64,000 bases of DNA from Isoetes taiwanensis (GCA_021234155.1 JAJEKV010000004.1:24025122-24089121), one strand, 5' to 3'; shown: positions 10,200-22,732, counted from the first letter of the stretch. Notes: generated by a model not told the origin, from the letters alone. A program made the numbers and translations.

Positions 10200-12016
10200 T
10201 TATCCCCGATTTTTGACATCTCATTTGGTATCCGCCCTAAGATTTGTTCTCCTTCATTATTGAAGATAGTAACTACAATTTCTCCTGTTGCATCTCCCAA
10301 CGTTGCATGGAATATATACCTGATCATTGATCATAACAATGACATCACACATCCATTCAAACCAATTGGTAAATCGATCTCTCTCACCTCTTTAATGGTT
10401 CAAGAGCAGCCCCACATTTTTCGCACCAAAATTCGATTCTCGCTTACTTACCTTCTTATTTGCATCTTACACATGCCTCATACCACATTGGCTGGTTTGG
10501 ATCAATAAACGTTATGCACGCCAGCGAACATTGAAGTACTCAATCTTCACAAGAAGCAATTTTAGAATAAGCGAATCGCAAAAAGCAAGGAATCAACATA
10601 CCTCATACTAACAACCTACCGCCCATCCCCAATGTAAGGTTGTAATATGTCCGATACAAATGCACGATCATACAATGTACTTGGCAAGGCCGTTGTACAC
10701 CGTCGTCCCTCTTGCTCATACCTTTAGTGTGATTGAATTAGCATGCTACAATATTTAAAGGGAAGTCAACGTAACCCATACCATGTAACGTAAAGGCGCA
10801 AGAGTACTCTAACAGTGTTTGGATTTAATTCCATCATTGTTTTATTTGTTGTTGACAAAGAGACACTGCGTAAGACACTATCTAATCAACGGTTTCAATC
10901 AGCAATTTAATTCAATCAATAGTATTAGTAGAACCTCGAATTTGCTAGCTCGAACACGAAGTCAAGATACTATTGGGATGTCACACAACATTTGCGCGGT
11001 GACTTCTCTCCTTCATTCACAAAGAAGATCTCCCCATAGGCTCACATTTACACTTTTTCCTTTGGAATATGTTTCCTTTGTTAGAAAATATCCACACCGT
11101 GTTGTATTCATAAAATACCTTTCATCAAGGAGGCTGATGGTACGCTTTTTAAAACATCTTGCTTATCATATTTCCTACTGAACAGTTTTCGACACGTAGA
11201 CTCGAGCAAACAATTCCAATGACATCTGCAAGCAGGAGAAATTATACAATGTATTCTATCTCAATACCATAACAAACAAATCGGAAAGTATTTCATGTAC
11301 CAAAGACCACTTTCCCATCAAGGTACTTGTGCAATTCATCTACTTTTGCAAACTTCTGCTCCATTGAGTTTCCCACCTCCGCAGTCCCATCACTGGCAAC
11401 TTCAATTATTGACTGTGCATCAAGCGTTATCTGATAGTCATGGTTTACGGTTGTATATCGCTTGTTTGCAGCAGGCAACAACTCCTTTAGAGATGTAATA
11501 CACCTACATGTCCACAAAGAACTTCAACGACTACCTCTATTCATGACATAATCCCCAATTTATGCATCAACCTATCACCTACCTTCATCAACTCAAGTCT
11601 GTTGTAGAATTTGTCAGTTGCCTCGTCAAACATTGTTGCTTGAATTTCCGTTCCCTGTATATATTAAGACGACTCTCTAAATATTCATAAAGCAAGGGAA
11701 GTAAGAATCCAATCAATTCAAATTTGCATACATCCTTGTCTCTTAGTTCCACATTAAACAATTTCCCCTTGCCTAGTCTTCGCCTGTTCTCAAACTCTCG
11801 TAAAGGTCCTTTCCACATTACTTTTACTTTAATTGTCCAATTTGCTTGGTAAGGAGTTAATTGAACCAATGGACAAATTGTTCTCCCACTTCCTATGTTT
11901 TCAGCATCATTTGTACTGCAACATTTCCTCAAAATAAAAATCTTTACATACACAGTAGAAGAGATCACATCAAGGGATACCTCAACATCATGCACACACG
12001 AACAGGTCAGCCACAA
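10200..12016 (-). pseudogene. RPA1-like single-stranded-DNA-binding protein, Helitron-encoded
   Basis: Segments on the minus strand follow the order of the RPA70 large subunit. DBD-A: NWTIKVKVMWKGPLREF then GKLFNVELRD (about 11840-11740). DBD-B: KRYTTVNHDYQITLDAQS, then FAKVDELHKYLDGKVV (about 11470-11300), then VNVSLWGDLLCE and LRVRASKFE (about 11050-10900). DBD-C: WYEACVRCK, then FWCEKCG, then GDATGEIVVTIFNNEG (about 10500-10240); the C-x2-C pairs are those of the zinc ribbon. An intron with a gtgagag donor and gatcag acceptor appears intact between the zinc ribbon and the following strand. Several in-frame stops and shifts break it. RPA1-like genes are known Helitron passengers and may assist strand handling during rolling-circle transposition. 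Confidence 0.75.
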
Positions 12017-12205
12017 GAATTATCTAGCTGTTGCGAACACAACGAACACACTTTTTCAGAACACAATTAAAGTTATCAAAACTCCATCACAAATAACGGC
12101 AAAAAAAAATTACCAACTATTTAAGTAATTCTCTAAAAACAACATTTCTAGTCGTTACAGATGCCAATGCCTCATTCTCAGAGGATCGGGCAAGATCTTC
12201 TCTAG

Positions 12206-13742
12206 TTAAAGATTCTTGTCAATGCCGCGGTACAATTGCCCATGAGCAAACACATTCGTCTCAAAATTCGGGACTATTTTATCTAATGTTAGGCCAAGAC
12301 AACTGTGGAATGTCGTTGAGTATGCGAGCTTGAGCGGCAGCTGATGTCTATGTACTATAAAAGGGCAGTGCGCTGGCTGGTGGAAGAAATTTGCCCGACA
12401 AATCGCATGTATATTTTCTGAGCTCGTGTCCTCATGTCCAAGAAGCCGGACAGTCACAAATCTGTTGTGCATTTCGTGTATAACAACTCTAGCATTCTTC
12501 ACAAGCCCTTTACGGGCAAAGTCGGGTGATCATAACTATGAAGAAACTCATTTTCAGCAAGAGCGCTTGTGTGAATTACCTGGTCACTTTCACTTATGGA
12601 ATCCTGAGAATAATATCTCTTTTCCGCACTGCATACGATCAAGAATAGACCTGTTAAACTCATCCACATGCACATTTAATGGAGATAAAAATGCTCTTCT
12701 TTCACACAAAGTTGGTCTACAAACAATATCTGCCGGGTATAAGAATTCCCGTGCCTCTTCCATAGATGTTGTTGTCGAAAACAAATCAAATGTCACAACA
12801 TCTGATTGCCAATTCTCACCTATGGACGACACTAATGTTATTAACTCGGGTCCGCAAACATTTCTAAACCGATACATCTAACTTGTGAATAATAAATGCT
12901 CTCCAAATCTCGGATGATTTAATAGAAGCGCCTCTTGTTGCACTTCTCCCCGCACGGTACTATGGGCTTATTCGCACAAAGTCGCTGCAGCCACAAAACA
13001 TTTTCCTCCAAATGGAACATCATTTCTACACAATTCACGGAGAATCACACTTTGCGATTCAATCGCGACTCTATTTGCCATCGCAAATTCATCCCAAATG
13101 ATTAAATGGCATTCAATCAGCAAGCTCGCTTTCTCAGACGTGGCCTCAATAGTCGAGTGCACAGCAACACTATTCTCAGTTACAGGAATTTGAAACAATG
13201 AGTGCGCAGTTTTCCCTCCGGGTATAACAAAGCCAGCTAATGCGCTTGTTGCACTGAGGGGCAAAACAATCAACGGGAGCCTCGATTAACAAATATATAG
13301 CATTGAGTAGGAAAGTCTTACCTGTACCAGCTTTCCCATCAATAAACACAGGTCTTTTTATCCCTGGCCCATGCACCATCTTCTGAACATAATCATATAT
13401 TCGTCCTTGATTTACGTTCATCTTATCACACATCTTTTTTGACTCTTCTATGTAAGATCTATGGTGAGGAAACTTTGACAACTCTTGCAACACTAGCTGT
13501 GACCGAATGTGGATTTCAGGCAGCCCAAAGCCAGCAACACTAGAGCCATGTTACACAAGCACATAATCAATGCACAAAAGAGCTTGCTGCTCTGCAAGCA
13601 AAGTGCCTGTCTCTGAAATATCATGGAAGTCCTTTATCAGCTCATCATGAAAATTCGACCACAACTCACTTGCCGGAGCGCCATCAAGGATAAGCAATGA
13701 AAAAAGGAAACGCAACTGCGACGGCGTTTGTAACGCCAACAC
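12206..13742 (-). pseudogene. Helitron Pif1-like DNA helicase
   Basis: Minus-strand frames in order: a Helitron linker region (QLRFLFSLLILDGAP, 13742-13551); Walker A GKAGTGKT in VFIDGKAGTGKTFLLNAIY (13493-13176); a Walker B-like IIWDEFAMANR (13273-12968); SSIGENWQSD (12877-12590); and the C-terminal LAYSTTFHSCLGLTLDK followed by VFAHGQLY (12502-12206). In active Pif1-type Helitron helicases the C-terminal motif reads like TINKSQGQTLD; here the conserved Q is replaced by L. At least four frame changes and several stops separate the pieces. It would unwind the displaced strand during transposition, but this copy cannot make a full protein. Confidence 0.85.
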
Positions 13743-14079
13743 GCCTCTTGCATTGTCAACCGGCTCGATCTATCATGCAATAAACCCATAACAGGTTACC
13801 ACTTCTTGATAGGTATCATAGGTAGTCCCATTATACTTCTTTAAGTCTTCCCAACACCTGTTGAGTATGCAGCAAAGAATCGCCGCAAATAGAATAGCTC
13901 CCCTCATTGGCATCACCAACCTTATTCTACAAATAAGGGTTTGCTTACTTCTCTTAGAACTATGTTCCTAGGAAGTCTGCTGCCTAGCTAGTTCAAGGTG
14001 ATCACCATCAAAGTATAACGTTCTATCTCTAGGGATACAAAGTCGCATCGCTCATAGTACCGGAAGATAGGTTAGCTCC
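13743..14079 (-). other. Linker between Helitron Rep and helicase remnants
   Basis: This should encode the stretch between the Rep Y2 region and the helicase. I see only short frames with stops and no clear motif. Confidence 0.5.
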
Positions 14080-16144
14080 GAATTCTATAGCAGGAGGCCT
14101 CAAGAAATAACGATCAAGCAACGAAGCTCTGTTGGGCCTCCTATATGATCTACTCGTTCTTTGTTGACGATGAAGTGGAAGACACTTAACACCAGGATAC
14201 TTTTCTGTGACATGAAACTTTAGTATTCGCCATCCTGCCTCAGTTGACGATAGATACCTTGCACTTTGGTAATCACGATCTCATCATCAAATTGTCGCTC
14301 ACGATCAATTCGATACTCCACCTTGTCAAAACCTTTATAAATATAGTCAGATAGATACATGAAGATATGAACAAATAAGCAACATCAACATTGATATGAC
14401 AATCAAACCGCTTTAACAGAAAGGTGAGTATGACACAACATATCTATCTTCAACTTTCCTTCTTCGATACTGCACATAACCCTTCGAGTCCAAATGTGTT
14501 CTTGTAGTCAAGTCTCGAGGATAATGCCAACAACATGCCCCATCCTTAGAGCATCGCTCGTGAGTGATTGTGCACCATATATTTTCGCATTCATTTGAGC
14601 AAGCACCTCATCATTTTCTGGAATCTCGGCCGGATATTAGCAAGTCAATGACCTCAAATGGAATCTCATGTTCTGTTTTAAGTACAATATGGCCATGAGG
14701 CAGCCCACGTTTCTGGAATTCTATAACATGGATCATATACACAAGCGGACCAACATAAGAACGCAAGAAATTCTTCAAAGATTGGAAATGAGCATGGAAT
14801 GACTCGACAACAATAATTGGCACATCTCGGCAGGTAGCTTGCCCAACGCAAGCAACACCGCCTTGATCTCCTCGCCAATCCGATTCAGTAGTCATTGTAA
14901 TAAAATGTGCTAGGAGGCCCCTTCACTCTTGCAAGAGCTAACGATCCGCACCTGGACCGAAAGCACCACCGCCTAGAACCAATAAAAGGCGAAGGGGGGC
15001 GACCGTCGGACATACTGCCCACCCTGGTTCTCAATAAAATCATCATCCTCCTCAACATTTGAATCGTCAACCATAGACCTCGACCTCTCATATCCATTAG
15101 TTGCCAAGAAATTCAGCCTTTCTTCTTCGACCCTAGAATACATATCCACAAGGTATTCACAAGTCAGACGCCCTAACTGAAGAAACCGCACCTCATGAAG
15201 CAAATGTGACCTATACCAATCCACCTGCGACATCTACTGGTCATTATCAGGGAACCATCCCGCCGTCCCAGCTAGAAATATAAGCGGGTATTGCAAGGGT
15301 TCATACCGCCGATCCAAAGATATTCATAAAACGGTCGTTGATCTTGGTGAAGCCAAAAACCGCTATTCTTGGATTAATTTAGACTGAAGTTATTTGCATG
15401 CACTATGGCAGCAACTTCATCTTTCGAATCGCCCATTCAATGTCAAGAACACGGACTCCAACCGCATTTGCTTCACTTTCGCCTTTATCATATGACAAGT
15501 AGGGATTAACAGCCTTCTAGAGTCGCCGCTATTCGTCACCCATGCAACGGGCAATAACTTTCTTTCCAAGAACCCTCTCTCTCACTATTGTCATGAATAT
15601 ACCAATGCAATGATCGCCGTGTTTTGACGTAGGATGTATTTTATGGTATGTCCTACCCATCAAAGCAACTGAGGATGGCATCCCTAACTGCACAAACTCT
15701 CCACCGGCAACACCAAGCCCAGTGAAGGCAAACAGATGGTTTAATGCACGACTCTTCGCGACTAAATCCCCTTCCTCATAAACATCCGTCCAACGAACTA
15801 GGCAATCGGTAGGTAGCTTTGGTAAGATCGCCGTCCGCGATTACCTTGAAGGTTTCACTCTCACCAGGCAATAACGCAATGCGACAATGTACACAAAATC
15901 TGTTCCACATGAATTCACTAGCAGATGGAATAGGACGAGCTTGCATTTTTAGTATACGCCGTTGCCAATGTATAACCGCCATGCTCACCACAGTCACCAC
16001 TTCTGGAACACTCTCGACATCTCTTGGCATCTGCTGCCCACTCACACCCTCCTCCTCAATATGCCTCCCACCCAATCCCCCCACCCGATAACCACCCGAA
16101 CCCCTTCTCCGCTGCCTCAACTCATCTCTCCTCTCCTGAGACAA
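14080..16144 (-). pseudogene. Helitron Rep (HUH/Y2) nuclease
   Basis: Pieces in order on the minus strand: an Arg-rich N-terminus with a zinc-finger-like CVHC (16144-15776); LFAFTGLGVAGG (about 15740); the Helitron-like domain start RLTCEYLVDMYSRVEEERL (about 15150); EFQKRGLPHGHIVL with the two-histidine metal-binding motif (about 14720); and YQSARYLSSTEAGWRI (about 14260), where the two tyrosines are the Y2 catalytic pair that attack and join DNA ends. These motifs are specific to Helitron Rep proteins. The frame shifts at least four times, for example at about 14900 and between 14350 and 14270. Catalytic residues are kept but the ORF is broken, suggesting decay that is not ancient or, in part, sequence errors. 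Confidence 0.85.
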
Positions 16145-17085
16145 CTACGCCATCTCCACCTAGACTCATTTCGCCTCAATCTTCTAAGCTCATCAGCAGA
16201 GTATGTCTGACTTGGATCAATCTCTACTCTAGACCTTGGTATTGCAACCTCACACTCCAGTCCTTTGGAACACGCATACACACAAAAATATTCAACCTAC
16301 TACCTGCTACCCAAATCCTAGAATACTTAATACACCAGCAGACTCACCAACACAACCTTACTTATCACGATCCAAAAATACCATAACCTTACCAAACAAC
16401 GTAGATGACAGCCCACCCAGACCACCCTCCCATGCACCCAAGACGCTCCCAAATCCACTCACTTAAACCCTCCAAGCCGCCCCCCCCGCGACATACAAAG
16501 TAACATCAACAAAGAAACAAACTACTCAACATATAAATAGTCCCCAGAATTTAAGGTGTCACAAATTTAAGTAAATTTCAAGAAGTGCATAATTTTATGT
16601 ACTTCAAGAACCATTGCACATACGAACCGTTAGTTTTTATACCAAAATCTATATGATCTCATCAAGTAGCTACAAAACTATGACCAGGCATTGAGATTTG
16701 CTCCTTTACAATGATAGGAAGCCCATGTTTTTGCAAAGCAAGGTTTCCAAACAGAAGTGGAGTCTATATTCATCACTCATACACTTTCGGATCTTAATCC
16801 CATCTCACATCTTTGCCCAATTATAAATCCGCTAGTCAACTACACCGCCTCTTAGTCCGTTGCTTTCATCTTTGAACTTAAAAAATCAAGCAGAAATATC
16901 TATTCTGGCCACTCTTAAACTCAACCCTGGTGTCAGCATGGATTTCTAGCTTTGAAATGGACACATTGCCCATCGTGAAGACTGAAAGGTATTGTAAGCC
17001 AAATTTGCATACCATCTGCACCTATACTCATTTCGCCTCAATCTTCTAAGCTCATCAACAAAGTATATCTAACTTGCAGATAGCA
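16145..17085. repeat. Degenerate repeat block upstream of Rep
   Basis: Segments starting gccatctccacctagactc (16148) recur at about 17003 and 17530, each followed by tttcgcctcaatcttcta. A second segment, ccaacctactacctgctacc (about 16290), recurs at 17671 and 18713. The block is low in G on this strand and has no recognisable gene; long open plus-strand frames over 15819-16466 are the antisense of Rep or composition effects. Confidence 0.6.
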
Positions 17086-17441
17086 AGCCCGACCCAGAGG
17101 CCTGCAGACAGTGAGGGCCACTTCCCTTCACAATGTTCGACCAAGATATGTCGAAGGAGAGTGTCTCAGACTATCAGCAGGCACCTGAAGAATGCAGTGG
17201 AGCCGGCATCACCTCTCTGCATTCTTTGTGCTGCAGCCTTTGTGCATTCTTGACTCGCGAGTCGAGAATCCCTCAACCAGCCAACAATCCAGAATGTACA
17301 CTCCCTGTTCTCGCCTTGCGAGTCGAGACTCGCAAGTCGAGAAGAAGGCCTGTACTTTCTTGATTGTTGGCAAGCTGAGGCATTCTCGACTCGCCAGTCG
17401 AGAAAGCCGGGCTGACTACCTGCAGGACTCTGGGTCGGGCT
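17086..17441. mobile_element. 356-bp foldback (snapback) element
   Basis: Ends are inverted: AGCCCGACCCAGAG at 17086, then one mismatch, then CCTGCAG, with the complement at 17441. Inside, ccaacaatc at 17281 pairs with gattgttgg at 17362, and CTCGACTCG/CGAGTCGAG palindromes occur at about 17248-17268, 17309-17343 and 17384-17404. The whole block is therefore symmetrical around about 17325 and could form one long hairpin. It interrupts the surrounding repeat family and is more GC-rich than its flanks. No target duplication was found. No coding function is seen. Confidence 0.7.
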
Positions 17442-17640
17442 CGATACCTAAGTGCAAGGATTTGTAGCTTTCAAATGGACACATTGCCCATCGTCAACAC
17501 TGAAAGGTATCGTAAACCAAATTTGCATACCATCTCCACCTATACTCGTTTCGCCTCAATCTTCTAACATCATCAGCAAAGTATATATAACTTGAATCAA
17601 TCTGTACTGTAGACCTTGGCATTACAACCTCACACTCCAA
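17442..17640. repeat. Continuation of the repeat family after the foldback element
   Basis: The segment with gctttcaaatggacacattg repeats one at about 16953, and the following accatctccacctatactc repeats one at about 17003. This shows an ancestral tandem arrangement with a period of about 530 bases including the insertion. Confidence 0.6.
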
Positions 17641-19700
17641 TCCTTTCAAACACGCATACACACACAAATATCCAACCTACTACCTGCTACCCAAATCCTA
17701 GAATGTTTAACACACCAGCAAACTCACCAGGACAACCTTCCTCATGACAATCCAAAAATACCATGACCTTACCAACCAATGTAAATAACAGCCACCTTCC
17801 ATCCAGACGCCACGCTTCCAACCATCACTTAAACCTAAATTCTCAATCCGCACCCTACACATACAAAGCAACACCAACATCAAACAAACTGCTCAATATA
17901 TAAATAATCCCCTTAAATTTAAGCTCTCACAATTTTATAATTAATTTTCAAACTTTCACTACTTCCAAATATACAAAGATGTTAAACAGGAGAACTTGAA
18001 GATCATTACTCCTTTGTAATCTGCATAAACTCTCATATAATCCTTCGAATCTGGTAAGTACATCAATTCTATAATTAAGTTTCAAACTTTCACTACTTCC
18101 AAATATACGAAAATATTAAACAGGACAACTTGACAACCATATGAAAGAAATCCGTAACCAATATGGGAAGTTTCACGAAATCCTCAATCAGAACTTAAGG
18201 AAGTACTTACAAACACACCAGATTCACTTCTGCACAATTCCCTCTTTTTTTCCCCCTTTCTTATGAAAATGTGATATAACAGCACCAACATATTTTTTTG
18301 GCATCATAGTATATGCCACCCATATATCCAACACATCTGCCTACACTAATTCTTCCCAGGAAACACTATGCACTCGAATTAGCATGTGCTTGAAGATCAT
18401 TACTCCTTTGTAATCTGCATAAACTCTCATATAATCCTTCGAATCTAGTAAGTAGATCATCTCAATACTCCTTAATTGAATTTTGTTGATTATCAGCTGC
18501 ATGTCCACAATTTCAATGCAATCTTACAAACAACTTTCTTTCTCTTTAGCATTCACAAATTTAACTAACTTTCAAGCTTCCTACAATGTCATCTACCCCA
18601 CTAGTCTATATTTCTATGCCAGTTATCACAAAAGAGCCCAACAAAACCCTGGAACACTAAAACACACACCCATTTAAGAAGCGACAACCTACTACCTACT
18701 ACAAATATCCAACCTACTACCTGCTACCCAAATCCTAGAATGTTTAACACACCAGCAAACTCACCAGGACAACCTTCCTCATGACAATCCAAAAATACCA
18801 TGACCTTACCAACCAATGTAAATACCACCTTTTTCATCGCGATCGCCACGCTTCCAATACCACTCACTTAAACCTTATTCTCGAATCTGTACCACTCGCA
18901 CATACAAAGCAACACCAACATCAAACAAACTGCTCAATATATAAATAATCCCCTTAAATTTAAGCCCTCACAATTTTATAACTAAGTTTCAAACTTTCAC
19001 TACTTCCAAATATACAAAGATATTAAACAGGGAGAACTTGAAGATCATTACTCCTTTGTAATCAGATAAACTCTCATATAATCCTTGAATCGGTAACTAG
19101 ATCAATTCTATAATTAAGTTTCAAACTTTCACTACTTCCAAATATACGAGAATATTAAACAAGACAACTTGACAACCATATGAAAGAAATCCAGAACCAA
19201 TATGGGAAGTTTCACGATTACTCAATCAGACTGTAAGGAAGTACTTACAAACACACCAGATTCACTTACGCACAATTCCCTCTTTTTTTCCCCTTTCTTA
19301 TGAAAATGTGATACAACAAAGCACCAACATATTTTTTGGCATCACAAAGATATGCCACCCATATATCCAACACATCTGCCTACACTAATTCTTCCCAGGA
19401 AACACTATGCACTCGAATTAGAAGATAGCATGTGCTTGAAGATCATTACTCCTTTGTAATCTGCATAAACTCTCATATAATCCTTCGAATCTAGTAAGTA
19501 GATCATCTCAATACTCCTTAATTAAATTTTGTTGATCATGTTTGCATGTCCACAATTTCAATGCAATCTTACCAACAGCTTTCTTTCTCTTTAGCATTCA
19601 CAAATTTAACTAACTTTCAAGCTTCCTACAATGTCATCTACCCCACTAGTCTATATTTCTATGCCATGCTATTGCTAAATTCATCCCGAACTCCAACAAA
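17641..19700. repeat. Tandem duplication, about 1.05-kb unit
   Basis: Unit one (about 17652-18700) and unit two (about 18704-19700) run in parallel: ccaacctactacctgctacc at 17671 and 18713, gaagatcattactcctttg at about 17997/18392 and 19039/19438, and tgtccacaatttcaatgc at 18501 and 19547. Divergence is a few per cent with small indels. Within each unit a segment of about 400 bases is itself repeated. The short frame MSTISMQSY... is open in both units but small; I regard it as chance. Confidence 0.8.
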
Positions 19701-20228
19701 CTTCAATTCAAGTCACACACCTTCAATCGCCAAAATCGTAAGACCTTCAATCACCACAAATGAGTTATCACAAAAGAGCCCAACAAAACCCTGGAACACT
19801 AAAACACACACCCATTTAAGAAGCCACAACCTTGCTTACCTCATTCCCCTTCCACCCACGTGCACAACCACATTTAACACTGTCTGCTCCGACCACCATA
19901 ACTAAAACCTGGAGATCACAATCTAGGAAACACGAGTGCTCGGAATAATCGAGGAGGAACAATGTACGACAAATACCCTTAAACTTTCACTCCTCGTTCC
20001 TTGTCCCCTAACCTCGAACTTCATCTTCAACGATCGAGATGAAAAGCCCCAAATTGACATCCAATCTCAACGGCCAATATCAAAACCCCTCTTTGGGTCC
20101 CCTGCTCAAACACCCCATACATCCCCTGCTCAGAACCAACCGCCAAGATTTACTTCAATGTTTTCATCCAACGGTTCGCAACTATGGCCTATGCCCCCAT
20201 ACACCTGCAACATATGATGCATACATAA
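19701..20228. other. Unique segment between tandem repeats and Helitron end
   Basis: No motif recognised. Small plus-strand frames at 19936-20239 overlap each other without family resemblance. Confidence 0.5.
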
Positions 20229-20354
20229 ATCCCCCATGACCTGTCATCATCTGAACCATTGGCTCTTAACCAGACGGCGGGGATTCAAGGGAGTCGATGG
20301 GGTATGCATGCACATGGGTTGTGCATGAGGGGGCATAACAAACCCCCCTCATGC
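20229..20354. repeat. Helitron-terminus-like repeat, right copy, with perfect hairpin
   Basis: This is similar over about 100 bases to 59-165 in the same orientation. It ends in an 11-bp perfect inverted repeat, gcatgaggggg (20323-20333) and ccccctcatgc (20344-20354), with a 10-base loop. It lies on the 5' side of the minus-strand Helitron and is my best candidate for its left (5') terminus, though a clean TC start next to A could not be fixed. Confidence 0.45.
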
Positions 20355-22732
20355 GAAGTAACTATATTAATATTAGGATATATAGCTGTAACAAGTATTA
20401 TTATAAAAGTATGCACACATAATATTATTACAACAAATTTAGGAGTTCATAGTTAACTCTAAAATCTATGATTCCTGTCTTCCCGTAACGTGCTCCCTTC
20501 TCCATGCGTCCTTTCACTGACCTGCACAAGTAGCACATTACGTTATTTAAGTTAATAAGTTTGTGGTTTTAGGGGACCACCCCCCTAATTACCTCCTTGA
20601 GCCGAACTACTAGCTCAAGGTTACCTTGCGCTCGATCATGGCCCAAAGGATTTGAGCTTAAGGACCATTTAAGACGATGCTATCACCGTCCATGATCGGG
20701 TGCTACCTTGTACAAGATCCCCTTGATCGTCTATTCCAATTTCGTGCACAAATTCTGAGAAAACATGCAGGAAGCTTAACAAACCTAAAATGATCGCGTA
20801 AATGATTAGCTTGAAAGAAAGAAGATTGGATTTTTGCAGTCCGGGAGTGTGTCCAGCCCATCTCGCCTTCTCTGCATGAATCTTGATAACACTGTGGCAA
20901 GTAAAATCATGGCTAACCATCTTGAAGATTTAAGCAAAATCATGGCCATGGATGGCCACAAACAACAATCCAAAATGGAAACAAAAAACATGCACAACAC
21001 ATACAAACGTAAGAATAATCATGGCCAAATGCAAACCAACATGAAACAAACTGCTTTTCTTAGAACATTAGCATAGCTAACTAACAACTATGGATACATT
21101 CCATATTAAGCATCGACACCCAAGAAGATGTAAAGGAACTTTTACCGTCTGGGATGTATTCTGTCAGTCATGAAATTATTCACACCATAAACCTTTGTGT
21201 ATGGTTGGTATAAGAAGATGAGCTAAGAGAAATTGTCTATGGTAAATGTGATTTGATCCATGCAAATTGTTCTAACTCTTAGAAAGCATTTTGAAGGTTA
21301 TGATGCACAGATGTCCAGGCAAGCAGGCTATGAAATGAAAGAAGATTTGACCTCTTTCGACATTTTAGCAGAACCGTAGTTCAGCTGAGCGGTAAAGAAA
21401 GAAGGGCAAAAATCTCCCAAATCGTCAAGAGTTGCATAGCTGGGATTAAGGGAGATGAGATTATGCCCTAGAGGGTATAAGGAAGGGATAAACATGTGCT
21501 CAACTCGCCAGAACCCTGACGGAAGGCGCGGAAGGGAGGGCAGAATCCGAGGTGCAGAAGCCATAGCCAAGTCCGGCGGATAGCGTTTGTGTAGCAGGCT
21601 GATAATGGGGCTGGATGACCCACCATTTACAAAAGGCAAACAGCCAATTTTAGCGAGTCATCAAGATATGCTAGGTATATGCCAAGATATACTTGAATAT
21701 GCCCACATACCCACATAAGCGAGGGTTTGCCCCCTAGGGGCAACCCAAAAATTGCTTGACTTGAAAGCATATGGAAAGTCTAGATTGCCAATTGTTTTTA
21801 TGGTCTTTGAATGTCTAATGAAGAAAAAAGAGTCTCTACCAAAAATTAAAGATCACTTAGCATCATGTGAAATTACTCTCACTGTGAAGTGTGAAAGCTC
21901 ATTGTTGCAACAAAATATAAAATCTCAACAATTATATTGAAGCCGAGCAAACTAAAATAGTGTACTTGAAAACTCAAAAGTAGCACATGCAGTTGACTCC
22001 GTTGACCTTTTGAAGCCACACTAATATCCCATCAGCAAATTTGAGAATCGTCTGATCCACTTAAGAGGTGGCCCTCTTTGAAAGGGCTCAAAGAAAGACC
22101 ATAACCCTCATTCTTATGGCGACTGTTGTGAAACTAATAGTGCATAAATGCTAAAATGTATCAGTATCTTTAACATGCTACAATGTTCTTTCAAATTTAT
22201 TGAATCTCTTCATATATCTGAGCATGGCAAACATGGTTATTTCCTCACCGTCTTACCTTTTGTCAAACTCATTGAACTTGCATGCGTCCAAGATCTTGGC
22301 AGAATATAATCCCTTGATTGAGAGACAGCATGAGCAAAAAAAAACATCAATTTTAAAAAGTACAATAATCTTGCGTTTATTTTTCATCAGAATCTCCAGT
22401 ACATTCATGAAATGGGCATGTAAATGCCTTGTCTCCAGTGGAAAAACCATTTAAAAAATACTAACAATGGCATTTAAAAGACAAATAGCTCGCAGACATC
22501 ATGATATGCACACAGTTAAAATTTATAGGACTTTGCATTGCAGGTTTCGATCAACTAAACCTTAAAAGGTGTGCGAGTAATCTGTCTCCATAGCCTCTAG
22601 GAAAAATAGATGGATCTCTGTCCTTTCTAAAGTAGCATGTGCATCGCCAAACACAACTTTCGCTTTAGTTATATCCTTCCTCAAATCAAGCTTGCGATTC
22701 AAAGTTCTGCAAATTCTATTAAAGATATGTAC
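20355..22732. other. Gene-poor region
   Basis: Frames of up to about 100 codons occur (minus 20669-20920, minus 21328-21639, plus 20834-21076) but none shows a recognisable domain. The stretch 21340-21620 is more GC-rich and open on the minus strand for 103 codons; it could be a fragment of a real gene, which I cannot name. Confidence 0.4.

Larger units (their letters stand above)
8700..20340 (-). mobile_element. Decayed Helitron with Rep, helicase and RPA1-like genes
   Basis: Read on the minus strand, the order is Rep nuclease (16144-14080), Pif1-like helicase (13742-12206) and an intron-bearing RPA1-like gene (12016 to about 8700). This set is the hallmark of plant Helitrons, rolling-circle transposons. 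All three have stops and frameshifts, so the copy is probably inactive. The presumed 5' end lies near 20230-20354, where a sequence with a partner at 59-190 ends in a perfect hairpin. The 3' end is not defined. Between the 5' side and Rep lie about 1.05-kb tandem repeats and a foldback insertion. Coordinates of the ends are estimates. Confidence 0.7.

Noticed and set aside
10819-11181. 120-codon plus-strand ORF
   Set aside because: It is antisense to RPA1-like DBD-B segments that match the family on the minus strand.
15819-16466. Three overlapping Pro/Thr/His-rich plus-strand ORFs
   Set aside because: They are antisense to the Helitron Rep N-terminus or come from C-rich, G-poor repeats; no domain.
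20560-20720. Possible LTR or primer-binding site of a retrotransposon
   Set aside because: A ggaccaccccc and a gctatcacc phrase suggested an LTR edge, but no matching second LTR, polypurine tract or pol domain was found.
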